The translations under genes and the position numbers were made by a program. The notes below the pieces were generated by a model that was not told the origin of the DNA, made no database searches, and saw nothing but the letters and a program-made list of their open reading frames with translations. A stretch of DNA of 40,194 bases from Streptosporangiaceae bacterium. GTDB lineage: Bacteria; Actinomycetota; Actinomycetes; Streptosporangiales; Streptosporangiaceae. Every line of letters starts with the position of its first letter. Position 1 is the stretch's first letter. The stretch lies in NCBI GenBank assembly GCA_025964695.1, contig JAOPYK010000179.1, positions 1-40,194 on the forward strand, given 5' to 3'. Of the stretch, positions 10,123 through 17,928 are shown in pieces.

Positions 10123-11358
10123 TCAGCCCTCGACGATCTGGTTCTTTCCGACCACGACGACCCCCTCGTCCGTCACCGTGAACCGGGCCCGGTCGTGTTC
10201 GGGATCGAGGCCGATCCGGGCGCCGTCGGGGATGTAGACGTTCTTGTCGATGATGGCCTTGCGCACCATCGCGCCCTTCCCGATCCGTACGTCGTTGAGC
10301 AGCACCGAGTCGCACACCTGGGAGCCGGCGTCCAGGACGACCCCGGGCGACAGCACCGACCGCTCCGTCATGCCGCCGGAGACGATGACCCCCGGCGAGA
10401 CCATGGAGTCGATCGCCTGACCGCGCCGGCCGTCCTCGTTGAAAACGAATTTCGCGGGTGGCAGCGGGTCGTGACCGGTGTAGATGGGCCACTGCCGGTT
10501 GTAGAGGTCGAACACCGGGTGGACCGAGATCAGGTCCATATGGGCGTCGTAGTAGGCGTCGAGGGTTCCAACGTCGCGCCAGTAACCGCGGTCGCGCTCG
10601 GTGGACCCGGGCACCCGGTTGCGGGCGAAGTCGTACACCTGGGCCTGGCCTGCCTCGACCTGGATCGGCACGATGTTGCCGCCCATGTCGTGCTTGCTCG
10701 ACGGGTCCCGGGTGTCCTTCTTCACCGCGTCGATGAGCGCCTGGGTCTCGAAGACGTAATTGCCCATGGAGGCGTAGACCTGGTCGGGGGCGTCGGAGAG
10801 ACCCTGCGCGTCCGCCGGCTTCTCCCGGAAGGCCAGCATGGTGACCCCGTCGGCCGCCGCGTCGATGACCCCGAACTGGTTCGCGAGCTCCAGTGGCTGG
10901 CGGATCGCGGCCACCGTGACGGCCGCGCCGGACTCGATGTGCTGGTCGACCATCTGCCGCGGATCCATCCGGTAGATGTGATCGGCGCCGAACACGATGA
11001 CGTGATCGGGGCGCTCGTCCTCGATCAGGTTGAGGTTCTGCAGGATGGCGTCCGCCGACCCCAGGAACCAGCGGGGGCCGAGCCGCTGCTGGGCGGGCAC
11101 CGGCGTCACGTAGTTGCCGAGCAGCGTCGACATCCGCCAGGTACGGGAGACATGCCGGTCCAGGCTGTGGCTCTTGTACTGGGTGAGGACGACGACCTTG
11201 AGATAACCGCTGTTGGCCAGGTTGGACAGAACGAAGTCGATCAGCCGGTACATGCCGCCGAACGGCACTGCCGGCTTCGCCCGGTCGGCGGTGAGCGGCA
11301 TGAGCCGCTTGCCTTCACCGCCCGCCAGCACCATTGCCAGGATCTTGGGCGTGCTCAT
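10123..11358 (-). CDS. glgC: Glucose-1-phosphate adenylyltransferase (ADP-glucose pyrophosphorylase)
   Basis: A 411-residue enzyme that makes ADP-glucose from ATP and glucose 1-phosphate, the committed step of bacterial glycogen synthesis and the donor for GlgM. The nucleotidyltransferase motif [16 protein letters not shown] is at the N-terminus, followed by [28 protein letters not shown] is the metal/substrate loop. A left-handed beta-helix makes up the C-terminal third (from about 300) with hexapeptide repeats ([15 protein letters not shown]). It is divergent from glgM, as in mycobacteria. On the minus strand a TACCCT lies six bases before the ATG and no clear Shine-Dalgarno is present, so the mRNA may be leaderless. 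Identity is firm. Confidence 0.97.
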   Translation of the reverse strand: MSTPKILAMVLAGGEGKRLMPLTADRAKPAVPFGGMYRLIDFVLSNLANSGYLKVVVLTQYKSHSLDRHVSRTWRMSTLLGNYVTPVPAQQRLGPRWFLGSADAILQNLNLIEDERPDHVIVFGADHIYRMDPRQMVDQHIESGAAVTVAAIRQPLELANQFGVIDAAADGVTMLAFREKPADAQGLSDAPDQVYASMGNYVFETQALIDAVKKDTRDPSSKHDMGGNIVPIQVEAGQAQVYDFARNRVPGSTERDRGYWRDVGTLDAYYDAHMDLISVHPVFDLYNRQWPIYTGHDPLPPAKFVFNEDGRRGQAIDSMVSPGVIVSGGMTERSVLSPGVVLDAGSQVCDSVLLNDVRIGKGAMVRKAIIDKNVYIPDGARIGLDPEHDRARFTVTDEGVVVVGKNQIVEG

Positions 11359-11364
11359 AGCGCG

Positions 11365-11370
11365 AGGGTA
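11365..11370 (-). promoter_or_regulatory. Candidate -10 box for a leaderless glgC transcript
   Basis: On the minus strand this reads TACCCT, a TANNNT hexamer separated from the glgC ATG by six bases. That is the spacing at which transcription would begin on the A of the start codon. No strong ribosome binding site stands in the usual place. Confidence 0.4.
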
Positions 11371-11416
11371 TCCCTGTTCCCGATCTACAAACAGTCTTAA
11401 ATGGGAGGCACCGGGC

Positions 11417-11422
11417 TAGGAT
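11417..11422 (+). promoter_or_regulatory. Candidate -10 box for a leaderless glgM transcript
   Basis: TAGGAT, seven bases before the glgM ATG, fits a TANNNT -10 box placing the transcript start at the A of ATG. The same bases contain AGGA, which could instead serve as a weak ribosome binding site, so the two readings compete. Confidence 0.4.
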
Positions 11423-11429
11423 TCGCAGC

Positions 11430-12614
11430 ATGCGCGTCGATCTCCTCACCCGTGAGTATCCGCCGGAGGTCTACGGGGGCGCGGGGGTGCACGTCGAGTA
11501 CCTCGCCCGGGAGTTGCGCGAACTCTGCGAGGTACGGGTGCGCTGCTTCGGCGCCGACCGTGACCTGCCCGGCGTCGAGGCCTACCAGGTCCCGGGAGGG
11601 CTGGCCGGGGCCAACGCCGCCCTCCAGTCGCTCGGCGTCGACCTGGAGATCGCGGCCGGCTGCGCGGGCGCGGACCTCGTGCACAGCCACACCTGGTATG
11701 CCAACCTCGCCGGCCATCTCGCCAAGCTCCTGTTCGGGGTTCCGCACGTGCTGACCACGCACAGCCTGGAGCCGCTGCGGCCGTGGAAGGCCGAGCAACT
11801 CGGCGGTGGCTACGCGCTCTCGTCCTTTGCCGAGCGCACCGCCGTCCTGTCCGCCGACGCCGTGGTCGCCGTCTCCGAGGGGATGCGGCGCGACGTGCTG
11901 AGCGCCTACCCGGAGATCGACCCGGGCCGGATCAGCGTGATCCACAACGGCGTGGACACCGACGCGTACGCCCCCGACCCGGGAACCGGGCGGCTCGCCG
12001 CGCTGGGCATCGATCCGGACCGCCCGTCCGTGGTGTTCGTCGGGCGCATCACCCGGCAGAAGGGGCTGCCCCATCTGCTGCGGGCGGCACTGTCCTTCGA
12101 TCCGGCCGCGCAGCTTGTCCTGTGCGCCGGTGCCCCGGACACCCCCGAGATCGCCGCCGAGGTGGAGGCGTCGGTCCAGCGGCTGCGCGCGGAACGCGGC
12201 GGAGTGGTGTGGCTGAAGGAGATGCTGCCGCGCCAACAGCTCGTGCAGGTCCTCAGCCACGCCACGGTGTTCGTCTGCCCCTCGATATACGAGCCGATGG
12301 GAATCGTCAACCTGGAGGCGATGGCCTGTGCGGCGCCGGTCGTGGCCACGGCCACCGGCGGCATCCCCGAGGTGGTCGCCGACGGGCGGACGGGTCTGCT
12401 GGTGCCGGTCGAGCAGGCCGCCGACGGCACCCCGCTGGATCCCGCCCGGTTCGCCGCCGACCTGGCCGACCGGGTCAACGCCGTGCTCGCCGATCCGGAC
12501 CGGGCCGCCATGGGCCTGGCCGGGCGCCGTCGTGCCGTCGAGCACTTCTCCTGGACGGAGATCGCCCGCCGCACCCGGGACCTGTACGCCGGGCTGCTTC
12601 GCCCGGCCGGCTGA
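11430..12614 (+). CDS. glgM: Actinobacterial glycogen synthase / maltose-1-phosphate synthase
   Basis: A 394-residue GT4 glycosyltransferase with two Rossmann domains. It uses ADP-glucose; the mycobacterial orthologue (Rv1212c) transfers glucose to glucose 1-phosphate to give maltose 1-phosphate for the GlgE pathway, and such proteins are often labelled GlgA. Landmarks are LTREYPPEVYGGAGVHVEYLAR at the N-terminus (ADP-glucose glycine loop), SVIHNGVDTDAY, FVGRITRQKGLPHLL, and the C-terminal E-x7-E type motif PSIYEPMGIVNLEAMAC. It is divergent from glgC across 71 bp. GlgE is not in the window, so which product is made in this organism is inferred from the family only. It converges on the Crp-family gene with a 10-bp gap. 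Confidence 0.93.
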   Translation: MRVDLLTREYPPEVYGGAGVHVEYLARELRELCEVRVRCFGADRDLPGVEAYQVPGGLAGANAALQSLGVDLEIAAGCAGADLVHSHTWYANLAGHLAKLLFGVPHVLTTHSLEPLRPWKAEQLGGGYALSSFAERTAVLSADAVVAVSEGMRRDVLSAYPEIDPGRISVIHNGVDTDAYAPDPGTGRLAALGIDPDRPSVVFVGRITRQKGLPHLLRAALSFDPAAQLVLCAGAPDTPEIAAEVEASVQRLRAERGGVVWLKEMLPRQQLVQVLSHATVFVCPSIYEPMGIVNLEAMACAAPVVATATGGIPEVVADGRTGLLVPVEQAADGTPLDPARFAADLADRVNAVLADPDRAAMGLAGRRRAVEHFSWTEIARRTRDLYAGLLRPAG

Positions 12615-12624
12615 CGCCCGCTCC

Positions 12625-13341
12625 TCAGCCCTGGGCCGGTCCGGCGGCGTAGTCGCGGACGCCCTGGAGATCGAGCACGGTGATCCTCTTCCATCCCGTC
12701 GTGACCAGGCCCCGCCTGCGCAGCTCGTGGAATCCCCGCGCCGCGGTCTCCCGCGAGGCGTCCACCCAGCTGCCCAGCTCGGTGTGCGAGAGCCGGGGCA
12801 GGATCTCGATGCCCTCCGGTCCCCGCTTCTGATAGCGCAGGGACGTTTCAGCCAGATAGACGAGCAGATGGGCCAGGCGCCGCTTGCCGTCGGCCTCCGC
12901 GTGCCAGCGCAGGCGATTGCCGAGCTCGTCCATGCGGCCGACGATCGTGGCGGTCAGCGGCCACCAGCAGCGCGGATGCTCGTCCAGCAGGGTGGTGAAC
13001 CGGGAGGCGGGCACCGTGAGCGCCCTGATCTCGTCCAGTGCCTCCACGGTCGCCGTGCGGGGCCTGCGGAACAACGCGGAGATCTCCCCCACCACATCGC
13101 CCGGGCCCCGCACGGCGAAGACGACCTGGCGCCCCGACGGAGTCGGGGAGGTGACCTTCGCCCAGCCGGACAGGATGATCACCACGTTGGTCGAGGAGGC
13201 GTCCCCCTCGAAGCACAGTGGTTCGTCGTGCGGGCGGAACTCCCGCTCCCGGCCCGCCTCGCGCAGCGCGTCCCGCTCCGGTTCGTCGAGCGCGTCCCAG
13301 AAGCTGAGCTCGGTCATTTCTTCGCTGGGTTCATCCGGCAC
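12625..13341 (-). CDS. Crp/Fnr-family transcriptional regulator
   Basis: A 238-residue regulator with an N-terminal cyclic-nucleotide-binding beta-barrel (about 20-135) and a C-terminal winged helix (about 160-230; LSHTELGSWVDASRETAARGF). The phosphate-binding cassette PGDVVGEISALFRRPRTATV keeps the Gly-Glu and Arg-Thr-Ala residues that contact cAMP in Crp proteins, so ligand binding is plausible. No cysteine cluster of the Fnr type is seen. The GTG at 13341 was chosen because GGAG lies seven bases upstream; an ATG eight codons later (13317) is the alternative. Targets are unknown. Location beside the glycogen genes is suggestive but not proof of regulation. Confidence 0.9.
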   Translation of the reverse strand: MPDEPSEEMTELSFWDALDEPERDALREAGREREFRPHDEPLCFEGDASSTNVVIILSGWAKVTSPTPSGRQVVFAVRGPGDVVGEISALFRRPRTATVEALDEIRALTVPASRFTTLLDEHPRCWWPLTATIVGRMDELGNRLRWHAEADGKRRLAHLLVYLAETSLRYQKRGPEGIEILPRLSHTELGSWVDASRETAARGFHELRRRGLVTTGWKRITVLDLQGVRDYAAGPAQG

Positions 13342-13572
13342 GCATGTCTCCGTTCCCGCGAGGCCTCCGGACGACAGGCGCGGCGCTGATCCGGGAGCCT
13401 CCAGTGGACACGGCTCCGGAGGGGCCTGACAAGACCTGGGCAGGGGTGTTTCGGCCCTTGTCGGGCCCCATCCATGATCGCGGATGGTGCACAGCCGGGT
13501 GACCGCACCGTGACGCCATCCATACCTGCGAGGGGAGAGCATGACGCTGGGGCGGTCACCTTTGCGCCCGAT

Positions 13573-13600
13573 TTGCTTTTAGCTGGATGTTTGATACCGT
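13573..13600 (+). promoter_or_regulatory. Possible promoter upstream of the c-di-AMP riboswitch
   Basis: TTGCTT at 13573-13578 and TACCGT at 13595-13600 are spaced by 16 bp, and TG precedes the -10 box (extended -10). They lie in the only AT-rich patch of the gap between the Crp-family gene and the CHAP gene, about 170 bp before the riboswitch. Apart from this and the riboswitch, nothing else was found in the gap 13342-13908. Confidence 0.4.
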
Positions 13601-13760
13601 TATGTCTGGTTATGGCGATGCGCCCCATGCCTCGCCCTGATGGTCGGTTCGACTCCGCACCATCGTTCGTCCGTGTCCCGCCTCAAGGGGCCGCGACGCG
13701 CGCGTGACAAGGATCCGCGCTCCCATACATGTCCATCGAAGGCCGGCTGCCCGTATCGCG

Positions 13761-13893
13761 GCCGTCTTCCGCCGAATCCGCGCTCCGCGGAACCGGGAAC
13801 CCACGTTCTCAGGGGTGAATCGGCGCTTCGCGCGTCGTAGGGCTACTTCCATGCCCGAATCCGTCAGCTAACCCGGTAGGCGACCTGGAAGAA
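13761..13893 (+). ncRNA. c-di-AMP riboswitch (ydaO-yuaA type)
   Basis: The leader of the CHAP gene carries the conserved blocks of the ydaO-yuaA aptamer in the right order: GCCGAATCCG (13771), CGGAACCGGGAACCCA (from 13789), AGGGGTGAATCGG (from 13811), CGTAGGGCTACTTCCATGCC (from 13836), CCGAATCCGTCAGCTAACCC (from 13855) and GGTAGGCGA. The outer stem can form between TCTTCCGCC at 13765-13773 and GGC...GGAAGA ending near 13892. The aptamer ends at the ribosome binding site, so ligand binding could alter translation or terminate transcription. In actinobacteria this class commonly sits ahead of cell-wall hydrolase genes, and c-di-AMP usually turns them off. No convincing separate terminator stem was resolved. 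Confidence 0.93.
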
Positions 13894-13908
13894 GAGGAGT
13901 CACGTTCA

Positions 13909-14610
13909 GTGACCAGCACGTACTCGCAGTTCTTCTCGTCCCTCACCAGCCGTGCCGCCGCTCTCAGGAGCCGTGTCACCTCGGGTGTCGTGGTGGGTGC
14001 CGTCGCAGTCGGCACCATCGCGGCCGGTTCCGCCGCCGTCTCGGCGGCTCCCACCGCCTCGTCCGCCCGGACCGGGGCACACTCCGTCGCGAACGGCGGC
14101 GCGGCCGCCTCGGCCGCCCACCTGGCAACGGCCGGTGCGGTGATCAGCCTGGCCGAGAAGCAGGTCGGCATCAAGGCCGACCAGTCCGGCCAGACCAAAT
14201 TCCATCAGTGGTTCACGTCCACGCCGGACGCGCAGCATCTCGCCCGCCGAGACGGCGGGAGCGTCAAGGACTACAACGGCGCCGCCTGGTGCGACATGTT
14301 CGTCTCCTGGGTCGGTGCGCAGGCCGGTGTCAAGCACATGGGCCGCGACGCCTACACGGTGGCGCACGCCAAGTGGTTCCAGAAGACCCATCGCTGGGGC
14401 GAGAAGCCGACGCCGGGCGCCGTGGTGTTCTTCGCCTGGAACGGCGGCGGGACCGACGGTATCGACCATGTCGGCCTGGTCGTCAAGGACAACGGCAACG
14501 GCACCATCAGCACCGTCGAGGGAAACACCACCGGTGACGCCGTGGCCAAGAAGATCCGCCCCACGTCCCACGTCGTCGGCTACGGATACCCCGAATACGC
14601 CGCCGGCTGA
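13909..14610 (+). CDS. Secreted CHAP-domain amidase/endopeptidase (peptidoglycan hydrolase)
   Basis: A 233-residue exported protein. Residues 1-47 look like a long actinobacterial signal peptide (hydrophobic stretch about 26-46, cleavage probably near VSAA). Residues about 110-230 are a CHAP domain of the NlpC/P60 superfamily, with catalytic Cys128 in AAWCDMFVSW and His187 in GIDHVGLV; Glu204 in VEGN may complete the site. Such enzymes cut peptide bonds in peptidoglycan. No separate wall-binding domain is present. The GTG at 13909 is preceded by GAGGAG at 13894-13899. Expression should be set by the c-di-AMP riboswitch directly upstream. Whether it remodels its own wall or acts on others is not evident, but the riboswitch favours its own wall. 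Confidence 0.9.
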   Translation: MTSTYSQFFSSLTSRAAALRSRVTSGVVVGAVAVGTIAAGSAAVSAAPTASSARTGAHSVANGGAAASAAHLATAGAVISLAEKQVGIKADQSGQTKFHQWFTSTPDAQHLARRDGGSVKDYNGAAWCDMFVSWVGAQAGVKHMGRDAYTVAHAKWFQKTHRWGEKPTPGAVVFFAWNGGGTDGIDHVGLVVKDNGNGTISTVEGNTTGDAVAKKIRPTSHVVGYGYPEYAAG

Positions 14611-14619
14611 GCGGCCGTC

Positions 14620-14649
14620 GGCCGGACCGCGCCCCCGCGCGGTCCGGCC
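14620..14649 (+). terminator. Strong hairpin downstream of the CHAP gene
   Basis: GGCCGGACCGCG and CGCGGTCCGGCC are perfectly complementary 12-bp arms around a short C-rich loop, beginning nine bases after the stop codon. There is no U-tract. It most likely ends the riboswitch-CHAP transcript before mreB. Confidence 0.75.
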
Positions 14650-14805
14650 TCACTCCTGTACGGCCCACTTTTGTACGGCCCACGCCGCCGCTCTTTTGCC
14701 GTTCTTGACGGGCGGCGAACGCTGACCGATTAACCGGCCGGGTATGTGGTGTTATGACGCCGGTACTCCACTGGGGTCGCTCGTCTGGCAGAAGGCTGGT
14801 CTCTC

Positions 14806-15813
14806 ATGGGCAGCAAGCTGGCATTCTTGAGGTGTGATACCGCGGTCGATCTCGGTACCACGAACACGTCCATTCATGTACGGAACCGTGGGCTGGTGCT
14901 GAAGGAACCGTCCGTCGTGGCAATCAACAGCAGATCAGGCCGGATCATCGCGGTGGGTGCCGCGGCCAAGCAGATGATCGGCCGTGTTCCTGAGACGATC
15001 ACCATGGTCCACCCCGTACGGGGTGGGGTGATCACGGATTTCGAGATCGCGACCCGCATGATGCGCCATTTCCTCAGGGTCGCCAACAGGCCGCCGAACT
15101 TCATCAAGCGCCATGTCGTCGTGGCGGTGCCGAGCGGCATCACGGCGGTGCAGCGGCGCGCGGTCCAGGAGGCCACCCACCTGGCCGGCGCCCGGCGCGT
15201 TCACATCATCGAGTCCCCGATGGCGGCGGCGATCGGCATGGGGCTGGTCGGCGCCGAGTCCGAGGCCGAGGGCATGATGGTGGTCAATGTCGGCGGAGGC
15301 ACCACCGACGCCGCGATCATCTCAATGGGCGGCATCGTGGTGGCCCACGCGCTGCAGATAGGCGGCGACGACCTGGACCAGGCCATCGTCTCCTTCGCGC
15401 GCCGGGAATACGGCCTGGTGGTGGGCCTGGGGGCGGCCGAAGAAACCAAGATCGCGGCCGGATCCGCCTACCCCACCGCCAAGGAGCGGTCCACCTCGCT
15501 CAGGGGCCGTCATGCGATGACCGGCCTGCCGAGGATCGTTTCCATCTCGCAGGCGGAGATCTGTGCGGCGATCGCCGAGCCCATCAGCGCGATCGTGGAT
15601 CTGGTCAAGAAGACGCTCTCGGAGTGCCCGCCGGAGGTGTCGGGGGATCTGATGGACCAGGGGATGGCGCTCACCGGAGGCGGCGCGCTGCTGGACGGCC
15701 TGGAGGATCTCCTGCGCTCGGAGATCGGCATCCCGACCCATCTGGTGGACGACCCTCTCGGGTCGGTCGTGCTCGGCTCGGCCAAGTACGCGGAGGAACT
15801 CTCCGACGAATGA
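14806..15813 (+). CDS. mreB: MreB/Mbl-like actin-family rod-shape protein
   Basis: A 335-residue bacterial actin homologue. The nucleotide-binding fold is complete: phosphate 1 DLGTTNTSIHV (from about residue 15), phosphate 2 VVNVGGGTTDAAII, connect motifs, and adenosine motif ALTGGGALLDGLEDLL near the C-terminus. MreB polymers guide peptidoglycan synthesis; in filamentous actinomycetes they mainly serve spore-wall synthesis and stress tolerance. There is no mreC/mreD partner next to it, so this is a lone copy, like the extra Mbl proteins of streptomycetes. The ATG at 14806 lacks a strong ribosome site (AGAAGG about 13 bases upstream). It sits between the CHAP enzyme and the ANTAR-PP2C phosphatase; a RodZ-like protein is encoded 3 kb away. 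Confidence 0.93.
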   Translation: MGSKLAFLRCDTAVDLGTTNTSIHVRNRGLVLKEPSVVAINSRSGRIIAVGAAAKQMIGRVPETITMVHPVRGGVITDFEIATRMMRHFLRVANRPPNFIKRHVVVAVPSGITAVQRRAVQEATHLAGARRVHIIESPMAAAIGMGLVGAESEAEGMMVVNVGGGTTDAAIISMGGIVVAHALQIGGDDLDQAIVSFARREYGLVVGLGAAEETKIAAGSAYPTAKERSTSLRGRHAMTGLPRIVSISQAEICAAIAEPISAIVDLVKKTLSECPPEVSGDLMDQGMALTGGGALLDGLEDLLRSEIGIPTHLVDDPLGSVVLGSAKYAEELSDE

Positions 15814-15819
15814 CCATTT

Positions 15820-15842
15820 ATTTACCCGTCTGGGGGGTAAAT
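15820..15842 (+). terminator. Hairpin downstream of mreB
   Basis: ATTTACCC and GGGTAAAT form a perfect 8-bp stem around a 7-base loop, beginning seven bases after the mreB stop codon and followed by AT-rich DNA. A terminator for mreB is the simplest reading. The AT-rich stretch to about 15925 probably also holds the promoter of the phosphatase gene. Confidence 0.55.
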
Positions 15843-15982
15843 TTAGGATATTACTTAGAATTGTCCGAATAGTGACAGTCCGAGGCGCACGGGTTCTCAT
15901 TTTGCCCTATATTGCATTGATGTGGGATGAGGTTACCGCAAGGTCATTCTCTCCGCATCGAGCTGAGCTTCCCGGGGGTGGG

Positions 15983-17893
15983 ATGAGTTCTACTGAGGCG
16001 ATGGGTACGGGGCCGGGGGCCGGTGGCGGGCTTTCGGCGCCGGAACTGCTGGATCTGCGAGCCACCATGCGAGATCGGGCGGTGGTCGCCCAGGCGAGGG
16101 TGGTGCTCGCGGAGCGGTTGCGGTGCCACGTGGGGGAGGCGCTGCAACACCTGATCTGGCTGGCCAGGGATCTCGACCTGGAGCTCACGGAAACGGCGGC
16201 GCTGGTCATCGGCGGCCGGCAAGTACCGGGCGGTGATGAGGAGGAGGAGGCCGTCGGGGCGCTGGTCGTGGACACCGCGCCCAGGTTGGGGCGGGACCGC
16301 TCCGCCGAGCTGGAGGACGTGCTGCGGCGGCTGGCCGTGGAGGACGCCGTCGGGGACGCGGAACTCCTCGCCGGAACCCCCGAGGATCCGGTGGCGCGAG
16401 CGATACTCGACGCGTCACAGGACTGCGCGAGCCTGCTCGTCCCGGTCCGCGACGCCGAGGGACGGGTGGTCGACTTTCTCAACGCGGCGCTCAACGAACG
16501 GGCAAAGGACCTCTTCGGCCGGGGCGCCGAGGAACTGGTCGGCTGCCGGCTATTGCGGGTCGATCCGGGCACGGCGCTGAACGGGCTGTTCGAGTCCTAC
16601 GTCAAGGTGCTGGAGTCCGGCGAACCGTACGCCCGCGGGCCGTTCCAGTTCTCCACCGCGCAGAACGGCGTCGCACGCTCGGGCCGGCTCAGCGCGCGCT
16701 GCGTACGGGTGCCCACCGGCGTCTGCGTCACCTGGCGTTACCACGACGAGGAGGACCGCGTCCGGCGCCGGCTCGACCGGGCCGAGCGGCTGGCCCAAGT
16801 GGGCTTCGGCGAGTGGGACCTGGTCGGCGACGAGCAGACGTGGTCGCCGCAGATGCTCGCCAACTACGGCCGTACGCCGCAGGAGGGCCCGGTGCCGGTG
16901 GACGAGCTACCGAAGATCGTCCTGGCGGAGGACCTGCCGCTGATGGAGGACACCCTGCACACATTGTTCAGCCGCCGCGAGCCGATCGAGCTGGAGCATC
17001 GGATCATGACCGCGGCGGGGGAGAACCGCCACCTGTTGCTCTTCGCCGAGCCGGTGCTGGACGACTCCGGCCGGCCGGTCGCCGTCAGCGTCGTCTCCCA
17101 GGACATCACCCGCCGGCGCTATATCGAGGAGGCTCTGGCCGAGACCCGCAAGGAGTTCCTGCGGCAGCAGAGCGAGACGGTGCGCGAGCGCCAGGTGACC
17201 CTCACCCTGCGGCGGGCCATCCTTCCTCCCGATCATGAACTGGTCACCGTGCCGGGCCTGCAGGTGGCCATCCGGAGCCTGGCCGCGGAGAGCCCGGCCC
17301 GCATCGGCGGCGACTGGTACGCGACCAGGGCCCTGCAGGACGGCCGTGCGCTGCTCGCGATCGGGGACGCCGCGGGGCACGGGCTGGCGGCCACCGCCGC
17401 CATGGCCCGGATGCGCATGGGCCTGCTGGGTCTCGCCTACACCTGCGAGGACACCGCCCAGCTCTCCTGCTGGCTCAACGAGCTGGTGAGCGACCTGGAA
17501 CCGGCGACCATCGGCACGGCGCTGCTGGCCCACTACGACCCCGGCACGCAGCTGATGGAATGGACCTGCGCGGGACACCCGCCCCCCATTCTGCTCAGGG
17601 ACGGGCACGCGGCCCGGATGGACATCGTCCCCGATCCGGTGCTGGGCTGCTTCCCCGAGGTGTGCTACTCGACGATGACCACCCAGCTGCGCAGCGGCGA
17701 TCTGGTCCTGCTCTACACCGACGGGCTGATCGAACGCCGGGGCGACGACCTCGATGAGCGGATCGGCCGGCTGGAGCAGATCTTCGAGAGTTCGGCCGCC
17801 GAACCGGACCAGGTGCTGGAAGCCGTGCTGGCCCAGATGGGCCATGACCGGAACGCCGACGACACCACCCTGTTCGCCTTCCGGGTCGACTGA
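15983..17893 (+). CDS. ANTAR-PAS-PAS-PP2C (RsbU/SpoIIE-type) phosphatase
   Basis: A 636-residue cytoplasmic signalling protein. Residues about 22-77 resemble an ANTAR RNA-binding domain (RATMRDRAVVAQARVVLAERLRCHVGEALQHL pattern, shown in part), normally found in antiterminators. Two PAS-like sensor domains follow (about 135-255 and 265-380), the second ending in the typical DITRRRYIEEAL linker. The C-terminal phosphatase (about 405-636) is of the PPM/SpoIIE type with metal ligands Asp444 (GGDWY), Asp462 (GDAAGHG), Asp580 (YTDG) and Asp627-628. Such enzymes dephosphorylate STAS anti-anti-sigma factors; one is encoded at 34926-35303. Start: the ATG at 15983 follows a G-rich GGGGGTGGG; an upstream in-frame extension is possible but has no family sequence. 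Confidence 0.88.
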   Translation: MSSTEAMGTGPGAGGGLSAPELLDLRATMRDRAVVAQARVVLAERLRCHVGEALQHLIWLARDLDLELTETAALVIGGRQVPGGDEEEEAVGALVVDTAPRLGRDRSAELEDVLRRLAVEDAVGDAELLAGTPEDPVARAILDASQDCASLLVPVRDAEGRVVDFLNAALNERAKDLFGRGAEELVGCRLLRVDPGTALNGLFESYVKVLESGEPYARGPFQFSTAQNGVARSGRLSARCVRVPTGVCVTWRYHDEEDRVRRRLDRAERLAQVGFGEWDLVGDEQTWSPQMLANYGRTPQEGPVPVDELPKIVLAEDLPLMEDTLHTLFSRREPIELEHRIMTAAGENRHLLLFAEPVLDDSGRPVAVSVVSQDITRRRYIEEALAETRKEFLRQQSETVRERQVTLTLRRAILPPDHELVTVPGLQVAIRSLAAESPARIGGDWYATRALQDGRALLAIGDAAGHGLAATAAMARMRMGLLGLAYTCEDTAQLSCWLNELVSDLEPATIGTALLAHYDPGTQLMEWTCAGHPPPILLRDGHAARMDIVPDPVLGCFPEVCYSTMTTQLRSGDLVLLYTDGLIERRGDDLDERIGRLEQIFESSAAEPDQVLEAVLAQMGHDRNADDTTLFAFRVD

Positions 17894-17928
17894 CGTCCGA
17901 GCCGTTCCCCGCCCACGCGACCACCGGC

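Noticed and set aside
10195-11400. 401-codon plus-strand frame opposite glgC
   Set aside because: Shadow of glgC; no recognisable domain, and it would span the glgC promoter.
13633-13665. A tRNA T-arm-like stretch (GGTTCGACTCC) near GATGG...CCATC
   Set aside because: The five-base stem beside the TTCGACT loop has only three pairs, and no anticodon or D-arm fits upstream.
14705-14728. TTGACG-N17-GATTAA as a promoter for mreB
   Set aside because: The -10 half is poor (GATTAA) and no better pair was found, so it was not listed as a feature.
15814-15982. ANTAR-type antiterminator hairpins in the phosphatase leader
   Set aside because: The one stem there has a 7-base loop without the A1/G4 hexaloop pattern, and no second stem adjoins it.
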